Assembly: GCF_020360975.1 (NCBI RefSeq)
Contig: NW_025408688.1
Span: 248,001-312,000 of the forward strand
Source of the DNA: Hirsutella rhossiliensis
Taxonomy: Eukaryota > Ascomycota > Sordariomycetes > Hypocreales > Ophiocordycipitaceae
DNA length: 64,000 nt
Direction: 5' to 3'
The notes under the pieces were generated by a model. That model was not told the DNA's origin and ran no database searches. It saw only the letters and a program-made list of their open reading frames with translations. Positions 11,512 through 23,300 of this stretch are shown piece after piece. The translations under genes were made by a program, and so were the position numbers. Within the stretch, counting starts at the first letter, position 1; the number at the start of each line of letters is the position of its first letter.

Positions 11512-13195
11512 ACTCGGTCCGTGAAGCGAACGCCAGCTAGGCATTGAGGGGCCTCATCATGGAGACGCCGGCTGAGGCCGTGATCATGGTGGGGCGAAGC
11601 GCGTCGCCTGCGTCGACACCCGCGAAAAGATCGACACGCGTCGTGAGGCCAAGCACCAAAATTCGAGAAGCCGCGCGACAGCCCGACGATCTGGCGGAGA
11701 AGACAACACGCGCAACTAGGCTTGCAACGCGCATTGCCTCGGATGATGTCGCCATCAGTGACGCGACTGAGCGGCGCAAAGTTGCCAGCAGCAGCAGTGG
11801 CGCGAAAGAAGGCCGAGCCATGCTCCAGAAAGTTCTCGAACTCTTGAGCGAGTCACGTCAAGAAACGCAAAAGCTCAGCCGGGCGATAGATGCGCAAAAC
11901 GAGATCATATCCAAGCAACAGCAGATGATCCAGGAAATGGATCAACAAGGGAAAGAGATGAGAGATGAGCTTCGTCACATCCGAGCGCAGTTAGAGACCC
12001 TGGCTACGCCCGCATCTTCTCTGCAGAGCAGTCCGCAGATGTCGTATGCGAGCGCTGCAGGGCCATCGCCGACGATCCAGACAATGAACCGGGGCACCGT
12101 ACCAGCAGCTAAATCGGCACGAACAGCCGTCAGCGATAGTCTCTACTGTACGGTGGACACATCACGAGTCGAAGAAGCGAACAGGTGCCAGACGCAGATC
12201 GGCAACATCCGAAAAGCCATAGAGAGCGACATGAGAAAGAGTCAGAGGCAGGAGACTTGGAAATGCGCAGCGGTCGTGACAGACGCTCGAAACCCCGACC
12301 GGATCAAATTTTATGCAGAGACCAAACCGAGTTGAAGCAGGTCAAGGAAGCAGCACAGAAGACGGTAACTTCGGGAGCCAGGGTACTGAGAGATCAGCTT
12401 TACCCTGTCAAAGTCGACAACACCAAGCGTACCGCAGTGCTGGACGCCGAAGGCAACGTTCTGCCGGGCGCAGCTGAGGCGCTCGGAGCCGAGAATTACG
12501 TCACGATTGCCAAGATCACCTGGCTTAGCAACAGAGAGAAAGCCAAAGCGTACGGGTCAATGGTGATCTATGTCACTAAAGAGAGTGACGCGCAAAGACT
12601 TCTGGACGGCGTGTGGTTCGATGTTGCGGGAGAGTCCGCCTGCACCAATGTTTTTGAACGCCGCGTAGGACCGATTCAGTGCTTCAACTGTCAAGAGATG
12701 GGACACAAGGCGTTTTCATGCAAGAAGCCGCAAAGATGTGGCAGATGCGCGAAAGCAGAACATCACCACAGAGAATGCAAGGAGACAGTGCCAAAGTGCG
12801 TGCCCTGCGGTGGACCACACGAATCGTACAGCCGGAACTGTCGGGCGCGGAACCCTGGGGATGAGACGCAGGCAGCGTCTGGCCCTTCGGGCTAAGCAGC
12901 GGAAGTGAGAATCCACTTAGGATCGATTATGGCACTAACCTTCAACAATACTAACACACAGGTATTCGACTTCGATTTCGACAGACCGCGCTTCAGCTGC
13001 TGAAGGTAGGACGCTGAACACTTGGAGAAATTGGCCTTCAAGCAGGCCTGTCACGGAGCGAGTAGCGGCGAGGTTGGTGTAGCGTATGCTGACCCGTGGG
13101 GCTTAAGGTGTTACGCATTAATGTATTGAAATGTCAGTAGCTTTTACGTCTAGGCCCTATAGGAGAAATCCTCCGGGTGAAATACACATACATAC
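11512..13195 (+). mobile_element. Tad-type LINE with ORF1 and 3' end but no ORF2
   Basis: ORF1 (11559-12895) is followed after about 100 bases by sequence that aligns with the LINE 3' ends at 46965-47204 (GACCGCGCTTCAGCTGCTG, ACACTTGGAGAA, TTCAAGCAGGCCTGTCA). It ends with the tail block CCTCCGGGTGAAATA at about 13170, which is also found at 47165-47185 and 58883-58905. The endonuclease and reverse transcriptase of ORF2, normally about 3-4 kb, are absent. The copy therefore arose by internal deletion or recombination, or is a non-autonomous derivative. Confidence 0.7.
11559..12895 (+). pseudogene. LINE ORF1 (gag-like, zinc-knuckle) with one frameshift
   Basis: ORF1 proteins of Tad/I-clade LINEs bind element RNA. 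The first frame runs from the ATG at 11559 (METPAEAVIMVGR) to about 12335. It has a basic Ser/Thr/Arg-rich N-terminus and a coiled-coil-like stretch (LLSESRQETQKLSRAIDAQ, then KQQQMIQEMDQQGKEMRDEL). One frame change in about 12250-12330 moves to the frame ending at 12895. That frame has the conserved GPIQCFNCQEMGHKAFSCKK knuckle (CX2CX4HX4C) and further Cys/His groups to the C-terminus (CGRCAKAEHHHREC, CVPCGGPHESYSRNC). The order matches LINE gag proteins. The nearby ORF2 is missing. Confidence 0.8.
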
Positions 13196-13836
13196 TAGAT
13201 GCATAAAGTATCCTGAGTATCCGTACCTGGGGTTGCCTCGAGCTAGTGGCGGTGTGTCACACACAATACGAGTCAGGGGTAAGCTTACAAGTGGGGTCTA
13301 AAGACCCCGCCCTTGGGCTAATGATCGGCTGCAGTGAGATCGTGCTCGAACTACCCCTGCCAATTAGTTTGGGCCGCCACGACATGGCGGGGGGACAAAG
13401 ACGAGACAAGGCAAGACAAAATGTGGCGCGACGTGACAGAAAGCGACCCACCTGCGCGCCATCGAGGTCGGCATGACGTCTGCGATGTTGTGTTGCAGCA
13501 CGTCGGTGCTGTAGTGACCCAAACACCAAACCTTGTTCCTCTACCTGAGCTCATGCAGACCAGGGCAACCATATGTACATACATATATACATACATAAAT
13601 ACAAGATATATATGCATGTACGTATGCACAAACATGCCTCGGGGCCGGCACGTTAAACCTTGCCATGGACAGCACGTGGCGATCGCGGCCCTGACCACCA
13701 TCTCGCCGTGACGCCTAAGCCATGTTGTCTTGATACCTCGGGTCTGACCTCGACTGGCCCCGGGCACGATAGGCGTACCTTACATAAGGAGGCGGTTCCT
13801 TTCCACGGGCCACTACTGCACTTGGCAGCAAAGACA
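13196..13836. other. Intergenic; TACATA-type microsatellite
   Basis: No supported gene. A run of TACATA/TATACA units lies at about 13573-13625. The segment serves as upstream sequence of the Zn2Cys6 gene starting at 13837. Confidence 0.5.
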
Positions 13837-16098
13837 ATGCCCCGTCGAATGCTGATACGAATGGCTTGTCAGAGGTGCCGCAAGAAACGAGCAAAGGTCA
13901 GTCGATAGCCCACCCGAAGCCAAAGCCCAAAGAGCCCCCAGTCGTCTGTCTCATCCCATATCCTGCCTAGCTGGATACTTTCACTGATTGGTTTCTCGCT
14001 CTCTAGTGTGATGATGGCCAGGCACCGTGCAAAAGATGCGACGAGGCCGGAGAAGGACGCGTATACGACCACCCGCGACGCAAGTCCAAAGACGATATAC
14101 GGGCCGAGATCGATAGTCTACGGCGGTACAACGAGGAGCATGACCGACTACTCCGCGCAATATGTTCAATCAACGACGTCGAAGTCAGCAATGCCTTTAT
14201 ACAAGACTTGGTCGAGGGGACCAAGTCTCACCAAGCCATTCTGCAGGAGCTGGCGCACCTGAACGGTGAAAACGGGCGTGGCTCGTCAGATGGAGGTGAA
14301 CAGGAATTATCGGCGGGCTCTTCCAGCTCCATTCTCGACGAAGCCGTCTGCCCGCACTGCCTGAGCCGACTGCCGTCGCCCACCATGCACCGTTCTGCCT
14401 CGGGCTCGAGCGACCTCAGCACACTGACCGAGGCTCCCAAGGCGACTTCGACACCGGCCCTGGCGGCTCCTGTTTCCCCGTCATTGCCCTTTGACGATGC
14501 ATCACACGCGCAAACCGACAGGTGGACGTGCGCCGGGTGTACGGTGGCTTCGGTTCGGCAGATCCTCGACGCCCTCCTCACCTGGGACTACCTCCTTCTG
14601 CCTCATGTGCAAGGACCCCTTCTTCCGAGACTATTGCAGCGGCTCGAGCCGGTACTGCTCCTCTGCCCTGGTAAACGCGCTCATCGCGCTGGCAACCCGG
14701 GTGGTCCACGAGATCAGCGACGAAGCGGAGAGCCCGGGGCCTGGCTTCAAGTGCGGAAGCAAACCACTTTCGACAAGGCCGAGGCCATTATCCGCAGAAC
14801 CGGCCCTCGGCCAACCTCCCAGATATACAGGCTATCGGGATTCTCTCGCTCTACCAGATTACCTGCGGGCGCGAGGCCGAAGCTCAAGCGCTTGCCGACT
14901 CCTTTGCCGCTAGGATAGTCAATCTTGTCCTCAAGAGCCCCTGATGGGCTCCGAGGCCGAGAAATATGCCAAAGTTTGGGCTACTTCGTACCGCGGCGCC
15001 GTGTCCCTGATTCGGTCTGTAAACCGCTTGCAGCCCCTGTTCCCGACTCCTCCGAAGCATAAACTGATGGGATTCCGCACACAGCATACTTCGTCTCACG
15101 ACGGGCCAAGTCTTCACCATGTCTACGAGTTGCAAGCTACAAGACGACTCAATATTTCTAGACCAATCCGCCTGCAGTGCCGAGTACCTGTTTGGCGGCC
15201 AGTGCGGCAGCGGAACTACACCAGGTGAATGCATCAAGTTAGGTATACCCAGGAATTGTATCCAATCAGGAGTCGCACCGTAACACGGCTGCAGACCCTA
15301 CCCTAAAAGCACGCAGCTCGCAACTGCGCGATCTACAGCTCATTCCAGCAAGAGTCTTCCAGCTCACGGAATGGGTGTACAAGCTCCTCTCATCAGCAAC
15401 CCATACCCCAAACGGACGATTCGACACAGCCGAGGTCATGGCAGTGTATACCGAGTGTCTCGATTGGTACGAAGGATTCTTCTCCTACCCAAAACCGGCG
15501 GCAGTGACACCCTTTGTACTCTTTATCCAGTATGTACACAGACACAAGAACCCGGCTCACAGGACTCGGGAGGGCCGAGAGACACAGAGGGAGAAGAGAC
15601 AGCATCATCCGGCTGACTGCCCGCATGTAGCATGTACTATCAGTTCTGCCTACTCTGCCTGTTCCGCCCTCTCGCCAACCTTGTCCTGGCTGATTCCGAC
15701 GTCCGACCCGCGAAATCTGTCTCCAGGCTGCGGACTCTATCCTCACCCTGTCGCAGTCCTACAGCAGGCTCTTCACCCTTAGACGCGTCTCCCCATTCGT
15801 CCCCTATTTTGTTTGTGCCTCTGCCCTTGCATGGCTTACAATTGAGTCAACATGCAACTCTGTGGCCTTGGCTGGCTCGCAACCTTTCCAACCAAGAAAG
15901 TTGTCCTTGGCGACCATCTCGGATGTTTCAAGCGTGGACGGGTTTAGCACCTATCAAGACGTGTCCCCCTCCCCGACTGCCGCCAAAGTGCCCATAATGG
16001 CCCACGCGAGCCAATTGCTGGCAGAGATGAGCTCCAACCGTCGAATGGCCTCATCCATAGAGAAGATGCTTCGAGGATATCTTACCGAGTTATGGTGA
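13837..16098 (+). pseudogene. Zn(II)2Cys6 transcription factor, frameshifted, zinc cluster damaged
   Basis: The ATG at 13837 gives a 20-codon first exon ending ACQRCRKKRAK. Intron 1 is 13897-14006 (GTCAGT...CTCTAG). Exon 2 opens CDDGQAPCKRC and continues into RRKSKDDIRAEIDSLRR. The cluster shows CX2CX6C and CX6CX2C spacing, but the position of the sixth cysteine reads Arg (EGRVYDH, codon CGC where TGC would give Cys). Intron 2 is 15225-15294 and intron 3 is 15530-15630; both join frames cleanly (TEWVYKLLSSATHTPNGRFD before intron 3, MYYQFCLLCLF after it). The C-terminus reads to a stop at 16098 (SSIEKMLRGYLTELW). Frame changes near 14595, 14770 and 14850 break the middle region, which in its correct frames reads DPFFRDYCSGSSRYC and ILSLYQITCGREAEAQ. 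The family acts as nuclear DNA-binding regulators; the target is unknown. The gene ends about 230 bases from the convergent ligase gene. Confidence 0.8.
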
Positions 16099-16190
16099 TG
16101 CAGAGTAGACTCGACAGAGTCTTGTTGTAACTTAACGGGTTCTCGCATCGGCCGGGGTCTTTTGCGGGCGCGCTTCAGTACAAGTAGCAA
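16085..16190 (-). repeat. Short Helitron N-terminal remnant
   Basis: On the minus strand this segment encodes LQQDSVESTLHHH, matching LQRDSVESALHHH of the long Helitron at about 2068-2110. The nucleotides GACTCTGTCGAGTCT and CATCACCAT are shared. It overlaps the last codons of the Zn2Cys6 gene, so that gene's 3' end may have been formed by, or cut by, this insertion. Confidence 0.6.
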
Positions 16191-16331
16191 GGCAATCGCC
16201 TCACCGGGTTCGAACGCCGTTGGACAAGGCAGCCACAGTGCTTTTGCTCTCTTGCCAAACGCCGAATCTTGATAATTACCCACCCATTGCGTAAGTCTTC
16301 AATATGCATACACATATTTTCTAGTCCTGTT

Positions 16332-18554
16332 TTACGCGTTTGACTGTACTATGCCATGCACTGTCCGAATCCACCCTTCTCTTCGATGAATCGACGGAAA
16401 TATTATCAGGGCTCGGAGCTCAACCGCTTCCCCGTTTTCCTGTTGCCTCTGATCTGGGCTGGTGGCTTGAATGTCCAAAGAAACTGAATCGACGCTAGGA
16501 GATCGCCTTGATGTCCCAAGGCTTGATGACCCAAGCCAGTGCCTGTGACCTCGCAACCTCCTTAGCCAAGATTCTTCCCCTTCGCAATTGTCAGGTATCT
16601 CTGAGCATTTTTGAGCCATTCCCTGCAGTTCGTCGAAGCTAGTGGTAGCAGTGAACGAGCGATCGCCATGTATCTTCAACACTCGTGGAAACCGTAGAGT
16701 ATAGTACCGTGCATTTGCGGGCTTGTCGAAGCCAGATCCCACGAGTTCTACTATAAATGGATGCTGAAATAACGCCTTTGGGCGTAGTCCACGGTCGGGG
16801 TCCAAGACCACGTCAAAATTTGGCGTGGACTCAATGAAGGGTATTTGTGTGAAATATCCATGTCGGTTGAGATATTGCATATGGTCTTTCGGGATGCCAT
16901 GTTTGTCGATGATGTCGATGATGCGAAGTCTTGGCTTAGAATTATAACGGCAGACCTCATCTTTATTTTCCATGCATCCGATAAAAAACGACGTCCACCA
17001 GAGCTTGCCAATTCCAATCTCTTGTTCGTCCTCCGCGCTATGGTTGCCACCGACAATAGTGAAGTCGGCAGAGTCACCGAGGCCTGGAATGTAGTCTTTC
17101 TTGAGTTTGATGGATGACTTGTCGCAATCGGAGGTGAAGTAAGGGTCGTTGCAACCTTTCAGCACCAGTCCCTCCCACCGTTGTGTAATGGCTCGTGCGA
17201 ATAGTTCAGTGAGCCGCTCAGCAGCATTGGCTGAGGAGAATGCAACCACTTCGCGGAACCCGACCTCGGCAAGACCAGGGATCCGGCGAACCAGAGACCG
17301 AAGTAGTCGTCGCCGCTTAGCATGGCTTTTTCTAGCGCAGACCGTGTCGTCCAGCAACAGAAGATCGTAGAACATAATCATGAGATGTTCATTCATATTG
17401 AATGGGGGGTCTTGGGCCGCTCCAAGGAGCCGTCCTGATCGTCTGACGTGTTTACGAATTTTGTGGAAGGGCTCGATTACCCTACTGTCGTCGTTCCATA
17501 CCAGCAGCTCGCCCTCCAGTATGCATTGTTTCTTGATCCTGCAGCCTGCCGTGCCAAGGTCGAGGCTTTCTCGTAACGCGCGATGAAGGCCAATGCGGTC
17601 GATGGTAGAGTCCCTCCCACTCTTGGAGAATATTTTGATGCAGGCCTGGTTTGCTTAAGTCAACATGAAGTTGACAGTATTCTCCATCGTATTTCCGCTC
17701 CACGCTCATTAGTCTTGAGCCAGCCAAGTGGCAGCAATGCTTGATGCTCCTTGCTTTCGCATAAGCTGGCCGTTCAATCATGACTCCAACCTGCGGCTGT
17801 AGGACTTTCCTCAACTCTTCCCAGGGATTTACCACGGCCTGTAGGGGTGTATTCCGGATCTCAAGTCCCCCTAGGATACTTACGGCAACTTGGATTGAAT
17901 TCTGAAAACGGAGGAGATTCCACAAAAACGGATGAAATCTGCCCATCGCCAGTCTTTCTGGGACAGAGGCCGGATTGTAGTTTTTGGATAGCATGCGAAC
18001 CAGCCATTTGGCCTCAAAGCTGTTCAATCTTCGGAACAAACTGATGAGCAGATCGTCCGAGCTGCTGCAGGGTTGACGGTATTTCCGCTCAGTTTCTTCT
18101 CGCAGATCAGGGACGAGAAAGGTGAGAAGGCTGCAATCCGATCGAGCACATCGTCAAGTTCTTGCAGAGTCACTTTCGGACCCATCCTTGGTTCGCAGTC
18201 CGTTATAGCCATAACGCGCTCAACACAAGTTGCGAAGTCCGGGCCGTTCCTGGTTTGCCATATCTGTAGCTCCTTCATTCGGGACGATCCAAGACATTGT
18301 GCTTGTTGGACAATCCTTTCGAGCTGAATTTTTGACAAGCCGAAAACTCGGTCCGGCCTGCGTTCGGGAAAGAGGCATGACAAGAATGCCACGGCTTCTG
18401 ACCCTAGACGTGGGATGGCTGTATCATGTTTGTCGAACCAGCCAACAAGACTGCGCACATCGAAGTCCTGGGTCTTCTGAATACTGAAAGACCTCGTGTG
18501 ATTTATTTCGAGTTCACTGAGGAGTTCACATAAGAGATGCAACGGAAATGGCAT
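16332..18554 (-). pseudogene. ATP-dependent DNA ligase (fungal ligase IV-like), frameshifted
   Basis: The enzyme family seals DNA nicks through an adenylated lysine. The ATG at 18554 begins MPFPLHLLCELLSELE, and the N-terminal DNA-binding part follows (LFPERRPDRVFGL). After a frame change near 18030 comes RRLNSFEAKWLVRML and then the nucleotidyltransferase motif I VERKYDGEYCQLH, with the lysine at about 17697. A frame change near 17650 moves to a frame reading IKIFSKSG, KKQCILEGELLVW and then the frame ending at 16332. That frame has motif IV EGLVLKG (about 17170) and motif V IKLKKDYIPG. The C-terminal tail after about residue 260 of this frame looks non-homologous, so a further frame change is likely. 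All catalytic motifs seen are intact. It is convergent with the Zn2Cys6 gene. Confidence 0.8.
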
Positions 18555-19140
18555 ATTGGCTGAATATTTGTAGTCCAGGGCTGTTCAACCAGAGGATGGC
18601 GAATGTATGACGGAATGAGTCTTAGCACAAGCTCTGGGATGAGCGGAGGGAGTCGTAATCCAACTTATAAACGATGTCCTCCCTGCTCCATTTCCACTGA
18701 ATCTATGGCCCTCGAGGCGAACTCAGACTTGTAGCATGCGGATGGGTTGCTCCGTCTAATGACGACGTCGTGTGAATCTCGTCGCTGCGGCTGACAGCCC
18801 TTGCGACATAAGTACCCATTCTGCCTTGCCAAGTTATTTGTCGTGACTGGATTCGGCACCTCTAGTTCGAAGGTTAGGGTGGGACTACTGACCTCGCAAC
18901 GCAATAGCCATGAACGGCAAAACATGTTCACGGCTGGACGCTCGAATGCGACCTCCTTGGCATCCTGTGCCAACCCAAAACGGCTTCACGGCAACCGGCG
19001 CATGTATATTGTCACTTGATCTCTGCCCCAGCGCTATTTCCAGAAAGTAGTATCCCACTCGTATCTGCAACAAATGCTGCGTCTCGTTGCAAACCGTACA
19101 GTACGACTAGGCTCTAGCAGACTATTGTGATCCGTTGTAC
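18555..19140. other. No supported gene between ligase and unknown gene
   Basis: Minus-strand frames of 102 and 62 codons (18665-18973 and 18885-19073) lie just downstream of the unknown gene ending at 19141. They contain several cysteines but no motif I recognise. They could be a further exon or decayed continuation of that gene; I do not call them. Confidence 0.35.
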
Positions 19141-20094
19141 TCATACTTGACAAACCCGCCAATCCCTACACGCCTGATAGGGGTTGCAGAGCATCTCAAA
19201 CATCTCGTCGTAACCGATGAGGAGATTCATTTCCCTCAGCATATCCTGCCCCTCGAAGGCTTCGGTCTCGTCATTCCATTGCAGCGTTATGGGAAAGTGG
19301 CTGCCGCCGTTAATCTCGACTTCAAGAAAAAGAACGTCCGTCATCAGCGCAAAATGTACTCCTTCCAGCGTGGTATCGGCCCCGATTGTTTCAGACCTCC
19401 AGAGCCCTCCGGCCCCTACACCATGCTCTCTTGGGCCTTTCAACGTATACTCATGGCGGGCACTCCCTTGGTTATTTCCGAGCCAGACCCGTGAGAGCTT
19501 GACTTTGTTCACTGTTTTCGCGGCTCCGCTCGCCCCCTCTGGGCAAGTCTTCCGATGCCTTCCACCGCTTCGGCGACGCGCGCGTGGTTCGTCATCCAGC
19601 GCCTGCTCTGCGGGCCCATGAGGTGGCTGGTCTCGCTGCTGCTGCGGGTCCTGTTTGGCATGCCGTTTGCGATCCTTGGTGCTGTGGCACTCCTGACAGA
19701 CGGGTTTGGTATTGGCAAGTTGAGCTTCTAAGGCGCCGAGACGAGAGCTGATGTCGGCCAGCTGATTTCGAATTTCGCAGTGCTCGTTGTAGCAAAGGTC
19801 TCTGATCTTGCGGTCCGTCACAGCAAAGAGGCTGCCACATGTACAAGTAGTGCTCGCAGCGGCAGTTTCATTACAGCCGACATGATCGATTCCACTGTCT
19901 GCTGGCATGTGGCAGGATTTAAGTGCCTCATTCACATAGGTAAGTTCTTCCAATTCGATGTGACCTTCGAAAACGGGACCACAACTGGAGTCGTCGACAT
20001 TGTATTCGCGAATATATTTCGGCCCGGATTGACCCTCTCCGCCCCAGGCTGACCAGCCGGTGAGTTTGTCGCTATTTGCTTCTTTACTTGCCAT
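19141..20094 (-). CDS. Hypothetical protein, 317 aa, single exon, intact
   Basis: I do not recognise this protein. I chose the ATG at 20094 (MASKEANSDKLTGW) because its context (GCGCC before ATGG) is good and the frame upstream has no other ATG close by. The N-terminal third is acidic with a cysteine cluster (CHMPADSG, DHVGCNE, TTCTCGSLF, DLCYNEHC). The middle has a short heptad-like stretch (NQLADISSRLGALEAQLA) and CQECHSTKDRKRH. A basic low-complexity region (PRARRRSGGRHRKTC) follows. The C-terminal third looks globular (LFLEVEINGGSHFPITLQW, LLIGYDEMFEML). The Cys/His content may suggest metal binding, but no standard finger spacing fits. It is one of few uninterrupted host-type frames in the window and lies immediately left of a complete hAT element. 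Confidence 0.6.
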   Translation of the reverse strand: MASKEANSDKLTGWSAWGGEGQSGPKYIREYNVDDSSCGPVFEGHIELEELTYVNEALKSCHMPADSGIDHVGCNETAAASTTCTCGSLFAVTDRKIRDLCYNEHCEIRNQLADISSRLGALEAQLANTKPVCQECHSTKDRKRHAKQDPQQQRDQPPHGPAEQALDDEPRARRRSGGRHRKTCPEGASGAAKTVNKVKLSRVWLGNNQGSARHEYTLKGPREHGVGAGGLWRSETIGADTTLEGVHFALMTDVLFLEVEINGGSHFPITLQWNDETEAFEGQDMLREMNLLIGYDEMFEMLCNPYQACRDWRVCQV

Positions 20095-20336
20095 GGCGCT
20101 GTGGACGGGGAGAGAGTGGAGAAGGATGGAAATACGTGACAAGGATAGTGTAGAGGTAGGATGAGGAGACGAAGACACATGGAGTCGGAATGTATGGTCT
20201 TTATAGGCAAACCCTCGCCTAAGGACATCTCGTTATCTTCTCCTACACGGATGTCGTTCCTGTGATGTCGGCGCAATGGAACTTCGCCATGTATGTGGTT
20301 AGGGGGCACCTCCGCCTATTTTCGTTCTCCTGCGGG

Positions 20337-23300
20337 CAGTGATCTTGTTGGACTGGACTGGACTGGATTTCGAGGTCGGATCCAGTCCAGTCCAATGCAC
20401 AGCGCTGAGGACTCCAGAACCGCCAATGCAAATCCAATCCTTAAATGGATTAGCTCAAGGTAGTCGATATTCCGTATTTTATAGTCATCGCGAGATTACC
20501 ACGGAGTCGATCCTTGTTCAATGCTGTGCGGTGTGTGATTGACATCAATAACGCTGGTTAACTACCGCAAGCCCTCCTGGGGCTGAGGAGTATTATCATG
20601 GAGGTAATCATCTTGATCCACGATCCGAAGGTCCTCGTCGTCCATTTTAGCTTCAGATCCATCCCCAGCTTTGTAAGCCTCCTGCAGATCAGACTCCTTC
20701 TAGTCTCCCGATGTTGATATCCTCAAAAGTATTTCGTGCAGGTGGGCCGTACCAGGACCGGAGGCACTCGCTAGCTTCAATGATGTCGATCTTAAGCCTC
20801 GACCTCCGGTCAGAAAGCAGGATCTTAGCGCTGCTGAATAACCGCTCGCATTCATCCGACATTGGTGGAACAGATAGAACATCTAGTGCCATGCGTGCTA
20901 GATCAGGTTGTGTATGATAGCGATCGTTCCAATACTTGATAACGTCAAAGCTTTCCTCCTCACCAAGCCGGATAACATCTGTCTCCAGGAACTGATCGAG
21001 AAGGTCGATGGCGGGCAGGTCTGTTGATCCGACCTCGTGACGAAGCTTCAGTCTTTATGGCTCTTAACAGCCGCAAAAGGCTTCTCCTTCCTAACTGAAA
21101 CAGACGACGTTGGACCGGGCGAAGCGGAGACCGAAGCCTGCTTTGTGGAATGCCTGCCCCGATACTCCTCTAGCCAGAGTTCTCTAACAAGCCTCGTAAC
21201 GCCCGGGATCCATAACCGTTTTCTTCGTCTGTCCAAGCCTCGACGTACCACTGACTTTTGAGAGTCGGATTCAGCGAAATGGCGGTATAATATGCCGGTG
21301 TCTCGTCCACTTTATTGAAATACTGCTCGGCCTTACGCCAGGAAGCTTCTGCCGAAGCGGCAAGAAACGCAAAGTTGTCGGCTTCAGCAGCGGCAGCTCC
21401 ACGACTGGTCTTCCTTCGAACAGCCGCCCTGTGAAGTTCCTCGAATTTAATCTTGGCCTGCTGGATCTCATTTAGCAACCAGTCGAGCGTCTGAAAGTGA
21501 TCTGCTAGCGTTGAATGCCTGCCTTCCGTCGACAGGGTTCCGTCGTAGAACGTCTCCAGCTGATCATGAAGGTGTGCAAGCTCGTTCCACTGCTGCTCAG
21601 ACAGGCGGTCTTCAGCGAGACTTTTCTGGCTCTGGCCAGCCTCATACTGGTCACAGAATATCTGAATTCTCTCCTGACATTGAGAGCTCTGCCGATTGAC
21701 ATGAAGTATGAGTTCCAGCGCGTTTGCTGGCTCTGGATAAGCTGGGCTAAATTAGTCCTGATCGATCTGCTGGTTCCCAGAGGGTACAAAGGCAACTCAC
21801 CTCTAAGCCATCGAACTCCGACAGTGCTCCCCCACAGGCAATTGATCTGAAAAACTGACGGCGCTGAGGACTGGCTCGAATATATCTGATGATATTATGA
21901 AGCCTGCCGATGGCGCCGCGCTTCCGCCAGAGCTCCCGGATTCGCGTCATGTCGCCTTCTTTGTATGCAGCGTCTAGATCTTTGCAGATCTTTTTGGCGT
22001 CCTTTCCGATCAGGAAAGCCTGCGCGCAGAGATTCACAATATGCCCAAAGCAGCGGAGGCGCCTGCGTCTTCGCTGCTTGTCCGACATACTGGGGTAAAC
22101 GGCGCGCAGCACCGAGTCAACGCACACATCGTTGGCCGTCGCGTTATCGGCCATGAAATAGCCGACCCGGTCCGTAATCTTATAATCTTTGATGACCTGT
22201 AGCAGGACATCGGCCATGTTCTCTCCCGAGTGTTCCCCTTCCATTTCGCGCAGCGCTAAGACAGCAGTTCGACGCAACCCAGATTTGTCTATGAAGTGTG
22301 CTACTACCCCAAGCACTGCGAGGTAGTTTGGCGACGTCCATAGATCGAATGACAACGAAATGGAACTCCGACTGTCGAGCATGTCCTGCCGCAATTTCTC
22401 CTTCCTCACCTCGAACGAATTCATCACCCACTGTCGAATAGTTGACGCTGCCCTTGGGAGAAAGTTCGTCAAGGGCGGGAACAGGTAAAAGAGGAGATCG
22501 CGAAAGTAGTCATTCTCAACCTGGAAGAAGGCGATATGGCAACCGACCAGCCACCGGACGAGCAGTTCCTTGAACCTATCTAAGCGGCGGGAGAAGATGA
22601 TCGACTTCACGTCTTGGTAGTCGGATATCGAGGGCTGGCTCGAGTCAACCGAGTCTCCTCGAAAGCTCTTGTGTTCCCAGTAGATTTGTCGATATCATGT
22701 TTCGAGTGGAGGTGGTCAAGCGCTGTAGAATTGCCACTTGAGATAGCTGGGAGGTCTTGTTGACGACGCTGCTTCTCGCAGAGATAGCAGTACCAGACAC
22801 GTTTATCATCTATTTTTGACTTCAGGTCCTCACCGTATAACCATATGACGGATGTACGCTTCTTTGTTGATTTAGGGCCTCTTGCCAGCACGGCACAGCG
22901 AGTATATTCCTCTCCCTGAAGCCTGAACTCATCTGGCTGGATCAGGGCCTCCGGATCGCGACGACTGTTGATCGATTCCGGAGCGAGAACAACATTATCT
23001 GACCTAGAGGGCTTATTAGAAGCGCCAGTGAAGAATTGGGTGATTGTCGATGCGGCCATTTGGAACGTTGATCAAGTTAAGGTTACGGTGGTTACCTTGT
23101 TGGCCAGATGGAAATATGGGATTCCTGCTGCTAGTTATACCGGCAGTCGGTCACATCTCCCGTCTGGCGAATTTCTACGTTGGTAGTTACCACTGCTCGT
23201 CATGAGCACGCTGTATTCCAATCAATAACGCGTTGTTGTGGTAGCCCTGAAACGAAAATTGGCGTTGAGGTTTTCTTCTTTCCTAATTAGGCATGGTCCA

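Noticed and set aside
13573..13625. TACATA/TATACA repeats as a CRISPR-like array
   Set aside because: Units are 4-6 bases without spacers; a simple microsatellite in a eukaryotic context.
16203..16220. GGTTCGAACGCC resembling a tRNA B-box
   Set aside because: No matching A-box or cloverleaf in the surrounding sequence on either strand.
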